Part shown: piece after piece, positions 23,866 to 33,203 of the stretch
Position numbering within the stretch: the stretch's first letter is position 1
How the letters are laid out: each line of letters opens with the position of its first letter
Source: Arthrobacter_D sp015752045
GTDB lineage: Bacteria; Actinomycetota; Actinomycetes; Actinomycetales; Micrococcaceae
DNA: 64,000 nt
Direction: 5' to 3'
NCBI RefSeq assembly: GCF_015752045.1
Contig: NZ_JADOUS010000001.1
Coordinates: 186,001-250,000, forward strand
Program-made: the position numbers and the translations under genes
Notes under the pieces: model-generated
Seen by the model: only the letters and a program-made list of their open reading frames with translations
What the model was told of the DNA's origin: nothing
Databases searched by the model: none

Positions 23866-24885
23866 ATGATCGAGACCTCGGCGCGCCTGCTGCAACTCCT
23901 CTCGCTCCTCCAACTCCGGCGTGAGTGGACCGGCCCCGCCCTCGCCCAGCGCATGGCGGTCACGGAGCGGACGGTCCGGCGGGACATCGGCAAGCTGCGC
24001 ACGCTCGGCTATCCCATCAACGCCTCCCCCGGGGTCGCCGGCGGATACCAGCTCGGCGCCGGCGCCCGGCTCCCGCCCCTGCTGCTCGACGACGACGAGG
24101 CGCTCGCCGTCGCGATCGGCCTGACCGCGGTCACGGCAAGCCCGGTCTCCGGCGTGGGGGAGGCCTCCGTGCGCGCGCTCACCAAACTCGAACAGGTCCT
24201 CCCGCCCCGGCTGAGGCCCCGGTTCGCGGGGTTGCGCTTCGCGGTGACACGCATGGCTGCGGCCAGTACGCCGGTGGATCCGGAGATCCTGACCGCCCTC
24301 TCCGCGGCGATCACCGAGCGCCGCAGCGTCGCGTTCCGCTACGACCGGCACGACGGCGAATCCTCCCGGCGCGTCGTCGAACCGTACCGGCTCGTGGACA
24401 CCGGCCGGCGGTGGTACCTGGTGGCCTTCGATCGCTCGCGGGAGGACTGGCGGACGTTCCGCGTGGACCGGTGCCGGAGCGTGCCGGTGGCACGGGACCG
24501 CTTCGTACCCCGACCCCTGCCCGCGCCCGACCTCGCGGCCTACGTGCAGGAGTCCATCACCCGCTCGCCCTCTTCCTACGACGCCGTGATCAGGTTCCAC
24601 GCGCCGCTGCAGGAGCTGGAATCGCGCGTCCCGCCCAGCACGGGCACCCTCGAGGCCGACGGCGAGCACCACACGCTCCTGAGGGCGGGCTTCGACTCCC
24701 TCGACTTCCCGCTGGCCTACCTGGCGAGCTGGGACATCGACTTCGAGGTCCTCGAGCCGGCCGCGATGCGGGAGCGCGCCGTCGTCGTCGCCGACCGGCT
24801 CCGCCGTGCGACCGGGACCGGGACCGGGAGTGCGGAGCAGGTCGCGCCCGGCAGCGGCGGAAGGCCGGACCCCGGCCCTCGGTGA
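23866..24885 (+). CDS. HTH/WYL-domain transcriptional regulator
   Basis: The 339-residue protein has an N-terminal winged helix (ETSARLLQLLSLLQLRREW, LAQRMAVTERTVRRDIGKLR) and a WYL domain (AAITERRSVAFRYDRHDGE, VVEPYRLVDTGRRWYLVAFD, TFRVDRCRSV), with a C-terminal WCX-like part. WYL domains bind nucleic acid or small ligands and regulate DNA-damage, phage-defence or metabolic genes. TACCGT lies six bases before the ATG, so the mRNA may be leaderless. Its target is unknown; the moxR operon and hrpA are neighbours on the same strand. Confidence 0.88.
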   Translation: MIETSARLLQLLSLLQLRREWTGPALAQRMAVTERTVRRDIGKLRTLGYPINASPGVAGGYQLGAGARLPPLLLDDDEALAVAIGLTAVTASPVSGVGEASVRALTKLEQVLPPRLRPRFAGLRFAVTRMAAASTPVDPEILTALSAAITERRSVAFRYDRHDGESSRRVVEPYRLVDTGRRWYLVAFDRSREDWRTFRVDRCRSVPVARDRFVPRPLPAPDLAAYVQESITRSPSSYDAVIRFHAPLQELESRVPPSTGTLEADGEHHTLLRAGFDSLDFPLAYLASWDIDFEVLEPAAMRERAVVVADRLRRATGTGTGSAEQVAPGSGGRPDPGPR

Positions 24886-24932
24886 ACACCCCGCCTGCGG
24901 CCCGGTGCGAGGAACTAGACTGGCAGGCAACT

Positions 24933-27900
24933 ATGCCACTGACAATTTCCTACCCCGCGGATCTTCCCGTCTCGGAACGCCGGGCTGACATCATGGCCGC
25001 CATCGCGGCCAACCAGGTCACCATCATCGCCGGCGAGACCGGGTCCGGGAAGACGACACAGATCCCCAAGATGTGCCTCGAGCTCGGCCTGGCGGAGCAT
25101 GGGCTGATCGGTCATACCCAGCCCCGGCGCCTCGCCGCCCGCACCGTCGCCGAGCGCATCGCCGAGGAACTGCAGGTCCCGCTGGGCGAGGAGGTCGGCT
25201 ACCAGGTCCGCTTCACCGGATCCGTCGGCCGCCGCACCAGGATCAAGCTGATGACGGACGGCATCCTCCTCGCCGAGATCCAGCACGACCGGATGCTGCG
25301 CAAGTACAGCACGATCATCATCGACGAGGCCCACGAGCGCAGCCTGAACATCGACTTCATCCTCGGCTACCTCAAGCGGATCCTGCCCGAGCGCCCGGAC
25401 CTGAAGGTCATCATCACCTCGGCGACCATCGACCCGGAGCGCTTCGCCGCGCACTTCGCCGCCGACGCCGCCGTCGTGGACACCTCTCCCGCGCCGATCA
25501 TCGAGGTCTCCGGCCGCACGTACCCGGTCGAGATCCGGTACCGCCCCCTCGACCAGCCGCCGGGAGGACTCGACGACGGCGACGGCGGCGCGGACAGCGA
25601 GCTCGAGGAGGAACGGGATCCGCTCGACGCCGTCTGCGACGCGGTGGACGAACTCTCCCTCGAGGCCCCCGGCGACATCCTGGTGTTCTTCTCCGGCGAG
25701 CGCGAGATCCGCGACGCCGCCGACGCCCTCCGCGCCCGCATCCAGTCCACCACGCGCCTGCGCGGCACGGAGGTCCTCCCCCTGTTCGCGAGGCTCTCCC
25801 TCGAGGAGCAGCACCGCGTCTTCCGCCCCACCGGCAGCCACCGCCGGATCATCCTCGCGACGAACGTCGCGGAGACCTCCCTCACCGTGCCCGGCATCAA
25901 GTACGTCATCGACACCGGCACGGCCCGCATCTCCCGCTATTCGCACCGCACCAAGGTCCAGCGGCTGCCGATCGAGCGCGTGTCCCAGGCCTCCGCGAAC
26001 CAGCGGTCGGGCCGCAGCGGGCGCGTGTCCGACGGCATCGCCATCCGCCTCTACTCGGAGGAGGACTACGCCTCGCGGCGGCCGTTCACCGAGCCGGAGA
26101 TTCTGCGGACCAGCCTCGCCTCGGTCATCCTGCAGATGGCCGCCATGGGCGTGACCCGCAGTCCGAAGGACATCGCGGAGTTCCCGTTCGTGGAGCCACC
26201 CGAGACCAAGGCGATCAACGACGGCGTCGCCCTGCTCCGCGAGCTCGGCGCACTGAAGGACGACGGCGGCCTGTCCGCGGTGGGCCGCAAGCTCGCCCAG
26301 CTGCCCGTCGATCCACGCCTCGGGCGCATGATCGTCGAGGCCGGGGCGCGCGGCTCCGTCAAGGAGGTCATGGTCCTCGCGGCGGCCCTGACCATCCAGG
26401 ATCCGAGGGAGCGCCCCTCCGCGGACCAGCCCGCCAAGCAGCAGCAGGCCGCCGAGAAGCACAAGCGCTTCGTGGACGAGAACTCGGACTTCACGGCCTA
26501 CCTCAACCTGTGGCGCTACCTGCAGGAGAGGCAGGACGAACTGTCCTCGACGCAGTTCCGGAAGCTGTGCCGCACGGAGTTCATCAACTACCTGCGCGTG
26601 CGGGAGTGGCAGGACCTGTTCCAGCAGCTGCGCCAGCTCGCGAAGCCGCTCGGCATCACCCTGCACGCCGGCCCCGTGGACCCCGTCGGGCTTCACGAAC
26701 AGATCCACATCGCCCTGCTCGCGGGCCTGCTCGGCAACATCGGCCTCTTCGACCAGCGCAAGCGTGAATACGCCGGTGCACGCGGGACCCGCTTCGCCGT
26801 GTTCCCCGGGTCGGCGCTGTTCAAGAAGTCGCCCGACTGGGTGATGGCCGCCGAGCTCGTGGAGACCTCCCGGCTGTGGGCGCGCGTCGTGGCGCGCATC
26901 GATCCCCTGTGGGCCGAACAGGTGGCGCCGCACCTGGTGAAGCGCAGCTACAGCGAACCGCACTGGTCCCGGAAGATGGGCTCGGTCATGGCGTACGAGA
27001 AGGTGACGCTCTACGGTGTGCCGATCGTGCCGCAGCGTCGCATCAACTACGGGCGGGTGGACCGGGAGGTGGCCCGCGAGCTGTTCATCCGGCATGCCCT
27101 CGTCGAGGGTGACTGGAAGACCCACCACACGTTCTTCAGCCGCAACCAGGCCCGCCTCGCCGAGGTGGAGGAGCTCGAGAACCGCCTGCGGCGGCGGGAC
27201 CTGCGGGTGGACGACGAGACCCTGTTCGAGTTCTACGACCAGCGGATCGGCGCCGAGGTGGTCTCCGAGCGGCACTTCGACTCCTGGTGGAAGCAGGCAC
27301 GCCACGAGCAGGCGGACCTGCTCGACTTCGATCCGGAGCAGCTCCTCAGCGAGGATGCGGCGGAACTCGACGAGGCGGCCTTCCCGAGTACCTGGCACCA
27401 GGCCGGATTCGAGCTGCCCCTGGCCTACGAGTTCTCGCCCCTCACCCCCGGTGCGCACGACGGCGTCACCGTGACCATCCCGGTCCTGTTCCTCAACCAG
27501 CTGGACCCGAAGCCGTTCCGCTGGCAGATCCCCGGCCAGCGGGTGGAACTCGTGACCTCACTCATCAAGTCGCTGCCGAAGCAGGTGCGGAAGAACTTCG
27601 TGCCCGCCCCCGACGTCGCCCGGAGCGCTGTCGCCGCGCTCGGGGCCGACTTCGATCCGGCCCGGGACGACCTGGAAGCGTCCCTCGAACTCGCACTGCG
27701 CCGCCTGCGGGGCCATGTCATCCCGCCCGGGTCGTGGACCTGGTCCGCGGTGCCGCCGCACCTGCTCATGATGTTCCGCATCGTCGACGCCGGGGGGCGC
27801 GTGCTCGACGAGTCCCGCGACCTGGAGGCCCTCCGGGAGGCCCTGGCGCCGGCGGTCAGCCGGGCCATCGCGGAGTCCCTCGGCGCGACGCCCGGCAGCA

Positions 27901-28976
27901 CCCGGCCGGCGGGTGGTCCCGGACACGGGGGCCGCGGGAAGGCGACCGCCGGCCCTGCAGGTCGCGAGGGCACGAGGACCGAACCGGCCGGCCGTGGCTC
28001 CGGTCGGACGCATGCCGCGGACGCCTCCGCGGCAGGCGGGCAGGCCGCGCAGGGCGCCTCCCTTCCCGGCGGTGCGGTGGCGGTGGCGGAGGCACCCGCG
28101 GTCGCCGAGCGGACGGGCGAGAGCAGCTGGGTCTTCGGAGGCATCGAGCGCGAGGTGTCCCGCACCGTCGCCGGTCACCGGGTCACCGGGTTCCCCGCCG
28201 TCGTCGACGAGGGCACCTCGGTGGGCCTGCGGGTGTTCCCGACCGCCGGCGAGCAGTCGACGGCGATGCGGGCCGGGATCATCCGGCTCCTGTCCCTGCG
28301 TATCCCGAGCCCGGCGAAGTACGTGCTGGAGCATCTCAGCAACACCGAGAAGCTCACCTTCAGCCAGAACCCGCACGGCAGTGTCGCCGAGCTCATCCGC
28401 GACTGCTCGCTCGCGGCGATCGACAAGCTCGTGCCGGAGCAGCTGCCCTGGACCGAGGAGGCGTTCAACCGGCTCTACGAGGAGGTCCGCGCCGAGCTCA
28501 TCGACACGGTGTTCGTCGTGACGGCGACGGTGGAGAAGGTGCTCGCCAGCAGCCGGCGGATCCAGAAGCAGCTCAAGGGGACCACGAGCCTGGCACTGAT
28601 CACGGCCCTGAACGACGTCCGGAGCCAGCTCGAGCACCTCGTCCACCCCGGCTTCGTCGCGGCCACGGGATACGCCCAGCTGGCGCACCTCCCGCGCTAT
28701 CTGCGGGGCATCGAGCTGCGGCTCGAGAAACTGCCGACCAATGTGCAGCGCGACGGCCTCGGTACCGCCGTCATCCAGCGGCTCGAGGACGAGTACGACG
28801 ACGCCGTCGCGTCCCTCGCCGCGGGACGGCACCGGCCCGCGTCCCTGGCGCGCGTCCGGTGGATGATCGAGGAGCTGCGGGTGAGCCTGTTCGCACAGGA
28901 CCTCGGCACCGCCTACTCGGTCTCCGAGAAGCGCGTCAGGACAGCCCTCAACGAGGCCTTCGCCGAGACGCGGTGA
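24933..28976 (+). CDS. hrpA: ATP-dependent RNA helicase HrpA
   Basis: The 1347-residue DEAH-box helicase has motif I GETGSGKTTQ (34-43), DEAHERS near 130, SAT in VIITSATIDPE, and motif VI QRSGRSGRV near 357. The HA2 and OB regions follow, then the long C-terminal HrpA extension (from about 620) including a conserved block (YEFSPLTPGAHDGVTVTIPV). A low-complexity Gly/Ala/Arg linker lies around residues 985-1050, inside the extension. I chose the ATG at 24933; the frame continues upstream as an antisense-like shadow of the WYL gene. Bacterial HrpA resolves stalled or collided ribosomes in E. coli. Confidence 0.95.
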   Translation: MPLTISYPADLPVSERRADIMAAIAANQVTIIAGETGSGKTTQIPKMCLELGLAEHGLIGHTQPRRLAARTVAERIAEELQVPLGEEVGYQVRFTGSVGRRTRIKLMTDGILLAEIQHDRMLRKYSTIIIDEAHERSLNIDFILGYLKRILPERPDLKVIITSATIDPERFAAHFAADAAVVDTSPAPIIEVSGRTYPVEIRYRPLDQPPGGLDDGDGGADSELEEERDPLDAVCDAVDELSLEAPGDILVFFSGEREIRDAADALRARIQSTTRLRGTEVLPLFARLSLEEQHRVFRPTGSHRRIILATNVAETSLTVPGIKYVIDTGTARISRYSHRTKVQRLPIERVSQASANQRSGRSGRVSDGIAIRLYSEEDYASRRPFTEPEILRTSLASVILQMAAMGVTRSPKDIAEFPFVEPPETKAINDGVALLRELGALKDDGGLSAVGRKLAQLPVDPRLGRMIVEAGARGSVKEVMVLAAALTIQDPRERPSADQPAKQQQAAEKHKRFVDENSDFTAYLNLWRYLQERQDELSSTQFRKLCRTEFINYLRVREWQDLFQQLRQLAKPLGITLHAGPVDPVGLHEQIHIALLAGLLGNIGLFDQRKREYAGARGTRFAVFPGSALFKKSPDWVMAAELVETSRLWARVVARIDPLWAEQVAPHLVKRSYSEPHWSRKMGSVMAYEKVTLYGVPIVPQRRINYGRVDREVARELFIRHALVEGDWKTHHTFFSRNQARLAEVEELENRLRRRDLRVDDETLFEFYDQRIGAEVVSERHFDSWWKQARHEQADLLDFDPEQLLSEDAAELDEAAFPSTWHQAGFELPLAYEFSPLTPGAHDGVTVTIPVLFLNQLDPKPFRWQIPGQRVELVTSLIKSLPKQVRKNFVPAPDVARSAVAALGADFDPARDDLEASLELALRRLRGHVIPPGSWTWSAVPPHLLMMFRIVDAGGRVLDESRDLEALREALAPAVSRAIAESLGATPGSTRPAGGPGHGGRGKATAGPAGREGTRTEPAGRGSGRTHAADASAAGGQAAQGASLPGGAVAVAEAPAVAERTGESSWVFGGIEREVSRTVAGHRVTGFPAVVDEGTSVGLRVFPTAGEQSTAMRAGIIRLLSLRIPSPAKYVLEHLSNTEKLTFSQNPHGSVAELIRDCSLAAIDKLVPEQLPWTEEAFNRLYEEVRAELIDTVFVVTATVEKVLASSRRIQKQLKGTTSLALITALNDVRSQLEHLVHPGFVAATGYAQLAHLPRYLRGIELRLEKLPTNVQRDGLGTAVIQRLEDEYDDAVASLAAGRHRPASLARVRWMIEELRVSLFAQDLGTAYSVSEKRVRTALNEAFAETR

Positions 28977-29544
28977 CTTCGAGGCGCTCGGCGTCGTGCA
29001 GCGCATCGGGCGCCGTCCGGTCACCGCCGGCCCGGGCGGCGATGCCCTGGGCCCTCTCCGCGACCGAGGTCCGCGGGTCGCCGGCCAGGCGCTCGAGCTG
29101 CGGGTCCAGCCACGCGCGCAGGGCGGGATCGCCGTCGGACCAGGCGGAGAGTGTCTCCATGGTGTTGATCAGCACGATCCAGTCGTGCTGCTCCTCCAGG
29201 TTGCGCTTGAGGACCACCGTGGCGCGGTCACGCTGGTCCGGTGTCAGGTCCGGCGTCAGCCTCAGGAACAGCTTCGCGAGCGTCCACCGCGCGGAGGCCT
29301 GGTCCAGCGTGCCGACGTCGTCGATGAGCCGGTCGACGAACGGGACCAGCCAGTCGTGCCGCACGGCCTCGAGGCGTTTGAGGGCGCTGGAGGTACGCAG
29401 CCGCACCACAGGGTCCGCACTCCCGTAGCACCCGAACAGCTCCTGCAGCCTCGACCGGTCTGCCGCCACCAGTTCGACGACGTCGACCGTGCGCCCCATC
29501 GAGTTGGGATGCCCGCCCGTCAACATGCTCTCGATCGTTTCCAT
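28948..29544 (-). CDS. HEAT-like helical protein of unknown function
   Basis: The 198-residue soluble protein is nearly all helix, with repeated Leu/Arg/Asp amphipathic blocks (DPVVRLRTSSALKRLEAV, RWTLAKLFLRLTPDLTPDQ, RATVVLKRNLEEQHDWIVLI, WSDGDPALRAWLDPQLERL). The spacing suggests HEAT/Armadillo-type repeats. I do not recognise the exact family. TAGGTT sits eight bases before the ATG, hinting at a leaderless mRNA. Its last 29 bases overlap the end of hrpA on the other strand. Confidence 0.65.
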   Translation of the reverse strand: METIESMLTGGHPNSMGRTVDVVELVAADRSRLQELFGCYGSADPVVRLRTSSALKRLEAVRHDWLVPFVDRLIDDVGTLDQASARWTLAKLFLRLTPDLTPDQRDRATVVLKRNLEEQHDWIVLINTMETLSAWSDGDPALRAWLDPQLERLAGDPRTSVAERAQGIAARAGGDRTAPDALHDAERLEVTASRRRPR

Positions 29545-29597
29545 GCACCGGCAACCTACCAGTGGTGGACGGATCGCGGTAGCGGTCTACGGCCCGT

Positions 29598-30023
29598 TCA
29601 GTCGGGGACGGAGCCGGAATGTCCGGCGTCACGCAGCGCCCGGCGCAACACCTCGGCACTCCGATCCATCGCGGCCGGATCCGGCGCGTGATCCACGCGC
29701 TTGACGTCGAAATCCTCCGGGGACTGCGTCGGCCAGACGTGCACGTGCAGGTGGGGCACCTCGTAGCCCTCGAGCAGGACGCCCACGCGTTTCGCGCCGA
29801 ACGCCGTCTCCTGCGCCCTGCCGATGGTCTGCGCGACGGCCATCACCCGGGTCAGGGTCTCCGGATCGGCCTCGAGCCAGTGCGGGATCTCCCGCCGCGG
29901 CACCACGAGCGTGTGTCCGGGGGTGATCGGTGCGATGGTGAGGAAAGCGACGACGTCGTCGTCCTGCCACACGAAGCGCCCGGGCACCTCGCCGTCGATG
30001 ATCCTGGTGAAGAGAGTGGCCAT
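29598..30023 (-). CDS. HIT-family nucleotide hydrolase
   Basis: The 141-residue protein has the histidine triad as HLHVHVWPT and the upstream nucleotide-contact segment FLTIAPITPGHTLVVPRRE, with IIDGEVPGRFVWQDDDVVAF at the start. HIT enzymes hydrolyse nucleoside phosphoramidates such as AMP-lysine or dinucleotides. The ATG at 30023 has AGGAGG four bases upstream, which rules out the longer frame. Probably a single-gene transcript; a strong terminator of the sulfurtransferase gene lies upstream. Confidence 0.9.
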   Translation of the reverse strand: MATLFTRIIDGEVPGRFVWQDDDVVAFLTIAPITPGHTLVVPRREIPHWLEADPETLTRVMAVAQTIGRAQETAFGAKRVGVLLEGYEVPHLHVHVWPTQSPEDFDVKRVDHAPDPAAMDRSAEVLRRALRDAGHSGSVPD

Positions 30024-30146
30024 CGGTCCTCCTGGGGTCGCTGCCGGTGGGACACCGCCGCGCGCCCGTCCGGCCGGCAGCGGGATGCCGCCACGCAGGG
30101 GCGGCGGTGCGGGGCGTCCTGGGGTCATGCCCCGACGCTACCGCGC

Positions 30147-30186
30147 CACCCTGCGGCGGGGCCAGCGCCGGCCCCGCCGCAGGGTG
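30147..30186 (-). terminator. Strong hairpin after the sulfurtransferase gene
   Basis: CACCCTGCGGCGGGGC (30147-30162) and GCCCCGCCGCAGGGTG (30171-30186) are perfectly complementary over 16 pairs, with an 8-base loop. It lies about 20 bases past the stop of the leftward sulfurtransferase gene. There is no long U-tract, as is common in high-GC genomes. Confidence 0.7.
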
Positions 30187-30205
30187 CGCCCGCGGTCCGG
30201 GGCGG

Positions 30206-31033
30206 TCAGGCGCCCGTCGCGACGGACAGTCCCTCCGTCGTCGACCACTGGGACCACGAGCCCGGGAACAGTGCGGCGTCGATGCCGGCGATGTCCAGGG
30301 CGGCGATGGCGTGGGCCGCGGTGATGCCGGAGCCGCAGTACACCGTGGTGCGCCCGCGCCCGGCACCCAGGGCCCGGAAGCGGCGGCGGAGTTCCTCGGC
30401 GGACCGGAAGCGGCGGTCGTCGCCGAGGTTGTCTGCCGTCGGGGCGCTGACCGCTCCGGGGATGTGGCCGGCCTTCGGATCGATCGGCTCGTGCTCGCCG
30501 CGGAAGCGTTCGCCGGCCCGGGCGTCGAGGACGACGTCGCCCTGCACCGGGTCGAGCAGGTCGGGGATCGAGACGACGGGCATCCGCCCCGAGGTGAGGT
30601 GGACGCTCCCGACGCAGTGCCGCTCCTCCCCGCCCTCGACGTCGTACCCCGCCTCGCGCCAGGCGGTGAGGCCGCCGTCGAGGAGGCTGACCGCCTCGAA
30701 GCCGGCGTCGCGCAGGAGCCACCAGAGGCGTGCAGCCGCGAGGTTCCCGGAGTCGTCGTAGGCGACCACCGTGTCGCCGTCGGAGAGTCCCCACTGGCGG
30801 GCAGCCTCCTGCAGGGCCTCGGGGTCGGGAAGCGGGTGGCGCCCGAGCCCGGGACCGCCGGGCGCACACAGCTGTGTCTCCATGTCCACGTACACGGCGC
30901 CGGGTATGTGGGCTTCACGGTAATGCCCATGGCCGTGGGGGTCGCCCAGGGACCAGCGCACATCCAGCAGGATGGTCTGCCGACCGGAGGTCATCCGGTC
31001 CCGCAGCTCCTGCACATCCATCAGAGTCTTCAT
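30206..31033 (-). CDS. Tandem-rhodanese sulfurtransferase
   Basis: The 275-residue protein has two rhodanese domains. The first (1-140) keeps structural motifs (ILLDVRWSLGD, HYREAHIPGAVYVDME, VVAYDDSGNLAAARLWWLLR) with Asp in place of the catalytic Cys. The second carries the active cysteine in VYCGSGITAAHAIAAL. This is the thiosulfate or 3-mercaptopyruvate sulfurtransferase layout. The ATG at 31033 follows GGAGATCTC-type weak SD. It supplies persulfide sulphur or detoxifies cyanide; substrate preference cannot be told from the CGSGIT loop alone. Confidence 0.9.
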   Translation of the reverse strand: MKTLMDVQELRDRMTSGRQTILLDVRWSLGDPHGHGHYREAHIPGAVYVDMETQLCAPGGPGLGRHPLPDPEALQEAARQWGLSDGDTVVAYDDSGNLAAARLWWLLRDAGFEAVSLLDGGLTAWREAGYDVEGGEERHCVGSVHLTSGRMPVVSIPDLLDPVQGDVVLDARAGERFRGEHEPIDPKAGHIPGAVSAPTADNLGDDRRFRSAEELRRRFRALGAGRGRTTVYCGSGITAAHAIAALDIAGIDAALFPGSWSQWSTTEGLSVATGA

Positions 31034-31226
31034 CGAGATCTCCTGTCGGAACGGTCGACCGGACCGCGGAGCTCACCGCGGCCGGTCCTGATGCAGGCCA
31101 GTCCACCACACCCGGGTGCCCCCACCAAGGAACCCGTCCGGCACGCGCACGGCTCACGGACGGCCGCGTGCGCCGGCTCGACCGGAGGATGCCGGAACGG
31201 GCCGCGCAGGGCAGGGCCGGACGGAC

Positions 31227-31886
31227 TCAGACGTCGACGCTCTCGCGGAGTGCGAGGTGCCGGAAGGACGTGCCGTACGGCGCACCCAGGCGGGTGAGAT
31301 GTCCCTCGACCAGGCCGAGCCCCGTCTCGTTGAGGAGGGCGTCGTGGATCTGGAAGGCGCGGGGAGCCCGGACCGCCATCACGAAGTCGACGACCTCGGC
31401 CAGCTTCGACCACGGCGCATGCACGGGCACCAGGAGGGTCTCGACGCCGATCCCGTCCGGCACGATCAGCGAATCACCGGGGTGGTACACGGATCCCTCC
31501 ACGAGGAAGCCCACATTGGCGACCACGGGGATCAGGGGGTGGATCAGCGCGTGCTGGCCGCCGAAGGTCCGCACCCTGAACCCGGCGGCCACGAACTGCT
31601 CGCCTCCCGCCACGGGATGGACGCGATCCCCGGCGGCGTGGCCCAGTCCGCGGATGACGGCGTCGGCCACCCCCCGGGGCGCCCACAGTCCCAGCGCGGG
31701 GTCCGCCGTGAGCACGGCGACCACGCGGTCGACGGCGATGTGGTCGGGGTGCTCGTGCGTGATGAGGACGGCGGAGGCCCCCTCGAGGGCCTCCTCGACC
31801 TCGGAGAAGGTACCGGGATCGACCACGAGCACGGATCCGTCCTGCTCGAGCCGCACGCACGAATGGGAGTACTTGGTCAGCAGCAT
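31227..31886 (-). CDS. UlaG-like MBL-fold hydrolase
   Basis: The 219-residue protein has the short MBL plan of the UlaG/YtnP-type group: KYSHSCVRLEQDGSVLVVDP, metal site ITHEHPDHIA, GGQHALIHPLIP, bridging region YHPGDSLIVP and PVHAPWSKLAEVVDF. Substrate unknown; the group includes lactonases and phosphodiesterases. TAGTCT lies six bases before the ATG with no SD, so the mRNA may be leaderless. It is divergent from zur. Confidence 0.85.
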   Translation of the reverse strand: MLLTKYSHSCVRLEQDGSVLVVDPGTFSEVEEALEGASAVLITHEHPDHIAVDRVVAVLTADPALGLWAPRGVADAVIRGLGHAAGDRVHPVAGGEQFVAAGFRVRTFGGQHALIHPLIPVVANVGFLVEGSVYHPGDSLIVPDGIGVETLLVPVHAPWSKLAEVVDFVMAVRAPRAFQIHDALLNETGLGLVEGHLTRLGAPYGTSFRHLALRESVDV

Positions 31887-31963
31887 CGCCTCAGACTACC
31901 GCCGCCCGCGCTGATAATCTTGACTCTGATCCTGGGCACGTGTGCCCGCAGGAAGGGTAGGAC

Positions 31964-32461
31964 ATGACGCCTGAGGCGACCCCCGAGGCAGTAACGAGGA
32001 CCGGTACGGCGGCGCCGTCCGCGCGGCCCGCGCCGCCTGCACCACCCACCCGCCGGGGATCGGAGCAGCGCGTCACGCGGCAGCGGCGCGCGGTGAGCGC
32101 CGCCCTCGATGCCCTTGACGACTTCGTGAGCACGCAGGAACTCCATCGCGTGCTGCACGAGCGCGGTGAATCGGTCTCGCTCGCCACGGCCTACCGCATC
32201 CTGCAGTCGATGGCCGACGACGGCCTCGTGGACGTCCTGCGCAATGGCGACAACGAAGCGGTCTATCGGCGGTGCGCCGTCGAGCACCACCACCACCACC
32301 TGCTCTGCCGCAACTGCGGACGGGCCGTCGAGATCGAGGCGCCCGCCGTCGAGCAGTGGGCAGCCCGGATCGCGGCGGAGCACGGGTTCTCCGACGCCGC
32401 CCACACCGTCGAGATCCATGGCCTGTGCCCGGAGTGCACGGCGGCGGCGGACCGACCCTGA
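31964..32461 (+). CDS. zur: Zinc uptake regulator, Fur family
   Basis: The 165-residue protein has a Pro/Thr/Ala tail of about 30 residues, then a Fur winged helix (VTRQRRAVSAALDALDDFVS, SLATAYRILQSMADDGLVDV) and dimer domain. Metal ligands visible are the run EHHHHHLLCRNCGRAVEI and the second Cys pair in CPECTA, the structural zinc site. It represses zinc import under zinc repletion. znuACB and two MarR genes lie immediately downstream on both strands, so Zur rather than Fur is the natural reading. GGAAGGG lies about eight bases before the ATG. Confidence 0.88.
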   Translation: MTPEATPEAVTRTGTAAPSARPAPPAPPTRRGSEQRVTRQRRAVSAALDALDDFVSTQELHRVLHERGESVSLATAYRILQSMADDGLVDVLRNGDNEAVYRRCAVEHHHHHLLCRNCGRAVEIEAPAVEQWAARIAAEHGFSDAAHTVEIHGLCPECTAAADRP

Positions 32462-32548
32462 GGCACCGGCGGTCCAGCACGGTACTCCTTCCTGCGCCAC
32501 CACGGCCAGGGCACGGATGATGTCGGTGGGGTCGATTAGGCTGTTTGG

Positions 32549-33115
32549 GTGACGTCCCCTGACAGCTCCGCTGCCGCTGAGCCGACGCCCGACCCCGTCC
32601 GCTCCGATGCCGAGCGCACCCGTGGCGCCGCGGCCTGCGATGCCGACTCCGTGCACGACCTCGTCGATGCCGTACGCCGGTACCGGAACGCCGAGGGTGC
32701 CATGCGAGGCCAGAGCCGGGACTCCATGCACCTCGGCAAGACCGACATGACGGCACTGCGCTCCATGCTGCGCGCGGGCCAGGCCGGGCAGCCGCTCAAT
32801 GCCGCGGCCCTCTCCCGGGAACTCGGGATCTCCTCGGCCGCCACGACGGTACTGGTGGACCGCCTCGAGCAGAGCGGCCACGCCGAACGACGCCCGAGCG
32901 CCACGGACGGGCGGGTCATCGAGGTCTGGCCGACGGCGACGACCGAGAACGAGGTGCGGTCGACCATGGGGACGATGCACGAGCGGATGATGCGCATCGC
33001 CGCCGCTCTCCCGCCCGAGGACAGCAGCACCATCCACCGCTTCCTCGGTGCCCTCGGGCAGGCGATGACGGAGCTGGACTTCCCCGCGACAGGGCCGGCC
33101 GATCCTCCCGCATGA
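32549..33115 (+). CDS. MarR-family regulator 1
   Basis: The 188-residue protein is a winged-helix regulator: LSRELGISSAATTVLVDRLE (recognition region), then QSGHAERRPSATDGRVIEVW (wing). An acidic 30-residue tail precedes it. The GTG at 32549 is preceded by TAGGCT with a 6-base gap and no SD, so the mRNA is probably leaderless. It is a paralog of the gene at 33204: both share LGISSAxTT and the following VDRLE/IDRLE. The ligand is unknown. Confidence 0.85.
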   Translation: MTSPDSSAAAEPTPDPVRSDAERTRGAAACDADSVHDLVDAVRRYRNAEGAMRGQSRDSMHLGKTDMTALRSMLRAGQAGQPLNAAALSRELGISSAATTVLVDRLEQSGHAERRPSATDGRVIEVWPTATTENEVRSTMGTMHERMMRIAAALPPEDSSTIHRFLGALGQAMTELDFPATGPADPPA

Positions 33116-33132
33116 TCCGCCGCATGATCCGC
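33109..33132 (+). repeat. Two tandem copies of CGCATGATCCGC
   Basis: The 12-mer CGCATGATCCGC is repeated without a gap and spans the stop of MarR 1. The second copy runs into the palindrome TGATCCGCGGATCA (33125-33138). The arrangement may be a binding site for a regulator or a small duplication. Confidence 0.55.
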
Positions 33133-33181
33133 GGATCACGGCAATCCCTTCGTGTGACGAAGTACCTAGGGAGCCTGACTA

Positions 33182-33194
33182 CTAGATGGTCTAG
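33182..33194. promoter_or_regulatory. Candidate MarR operator at the MarR 2 promoter
   Basis: CTAGATGGTCTAG is a perfect inverted repeat (5-base arms, 3-base centre). It overlaps the -10 box TAGGAT at 33192-33197, which lies six bases before the ATG at 33204. A bound MarR dimer would block transcription, a typical autoregulation layout. Confidence 0.5.
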
Positions 33195-33203
33195 GATCAA
33201 GGC

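Noticed and set aside
23925..24932. 5' extension of hrpA into the WYL gene
   Set aside because: The extension is an out-of-frame reading of the WYL gene; MPLTISYPADLP at 24933 is the usual HrpA start.
24915..27458. 847-residue leftward frame across hrpA
   Set aside because: Antisense shadow of a clear DEAH helicase; His/Asp/Leu-rich with no domain.
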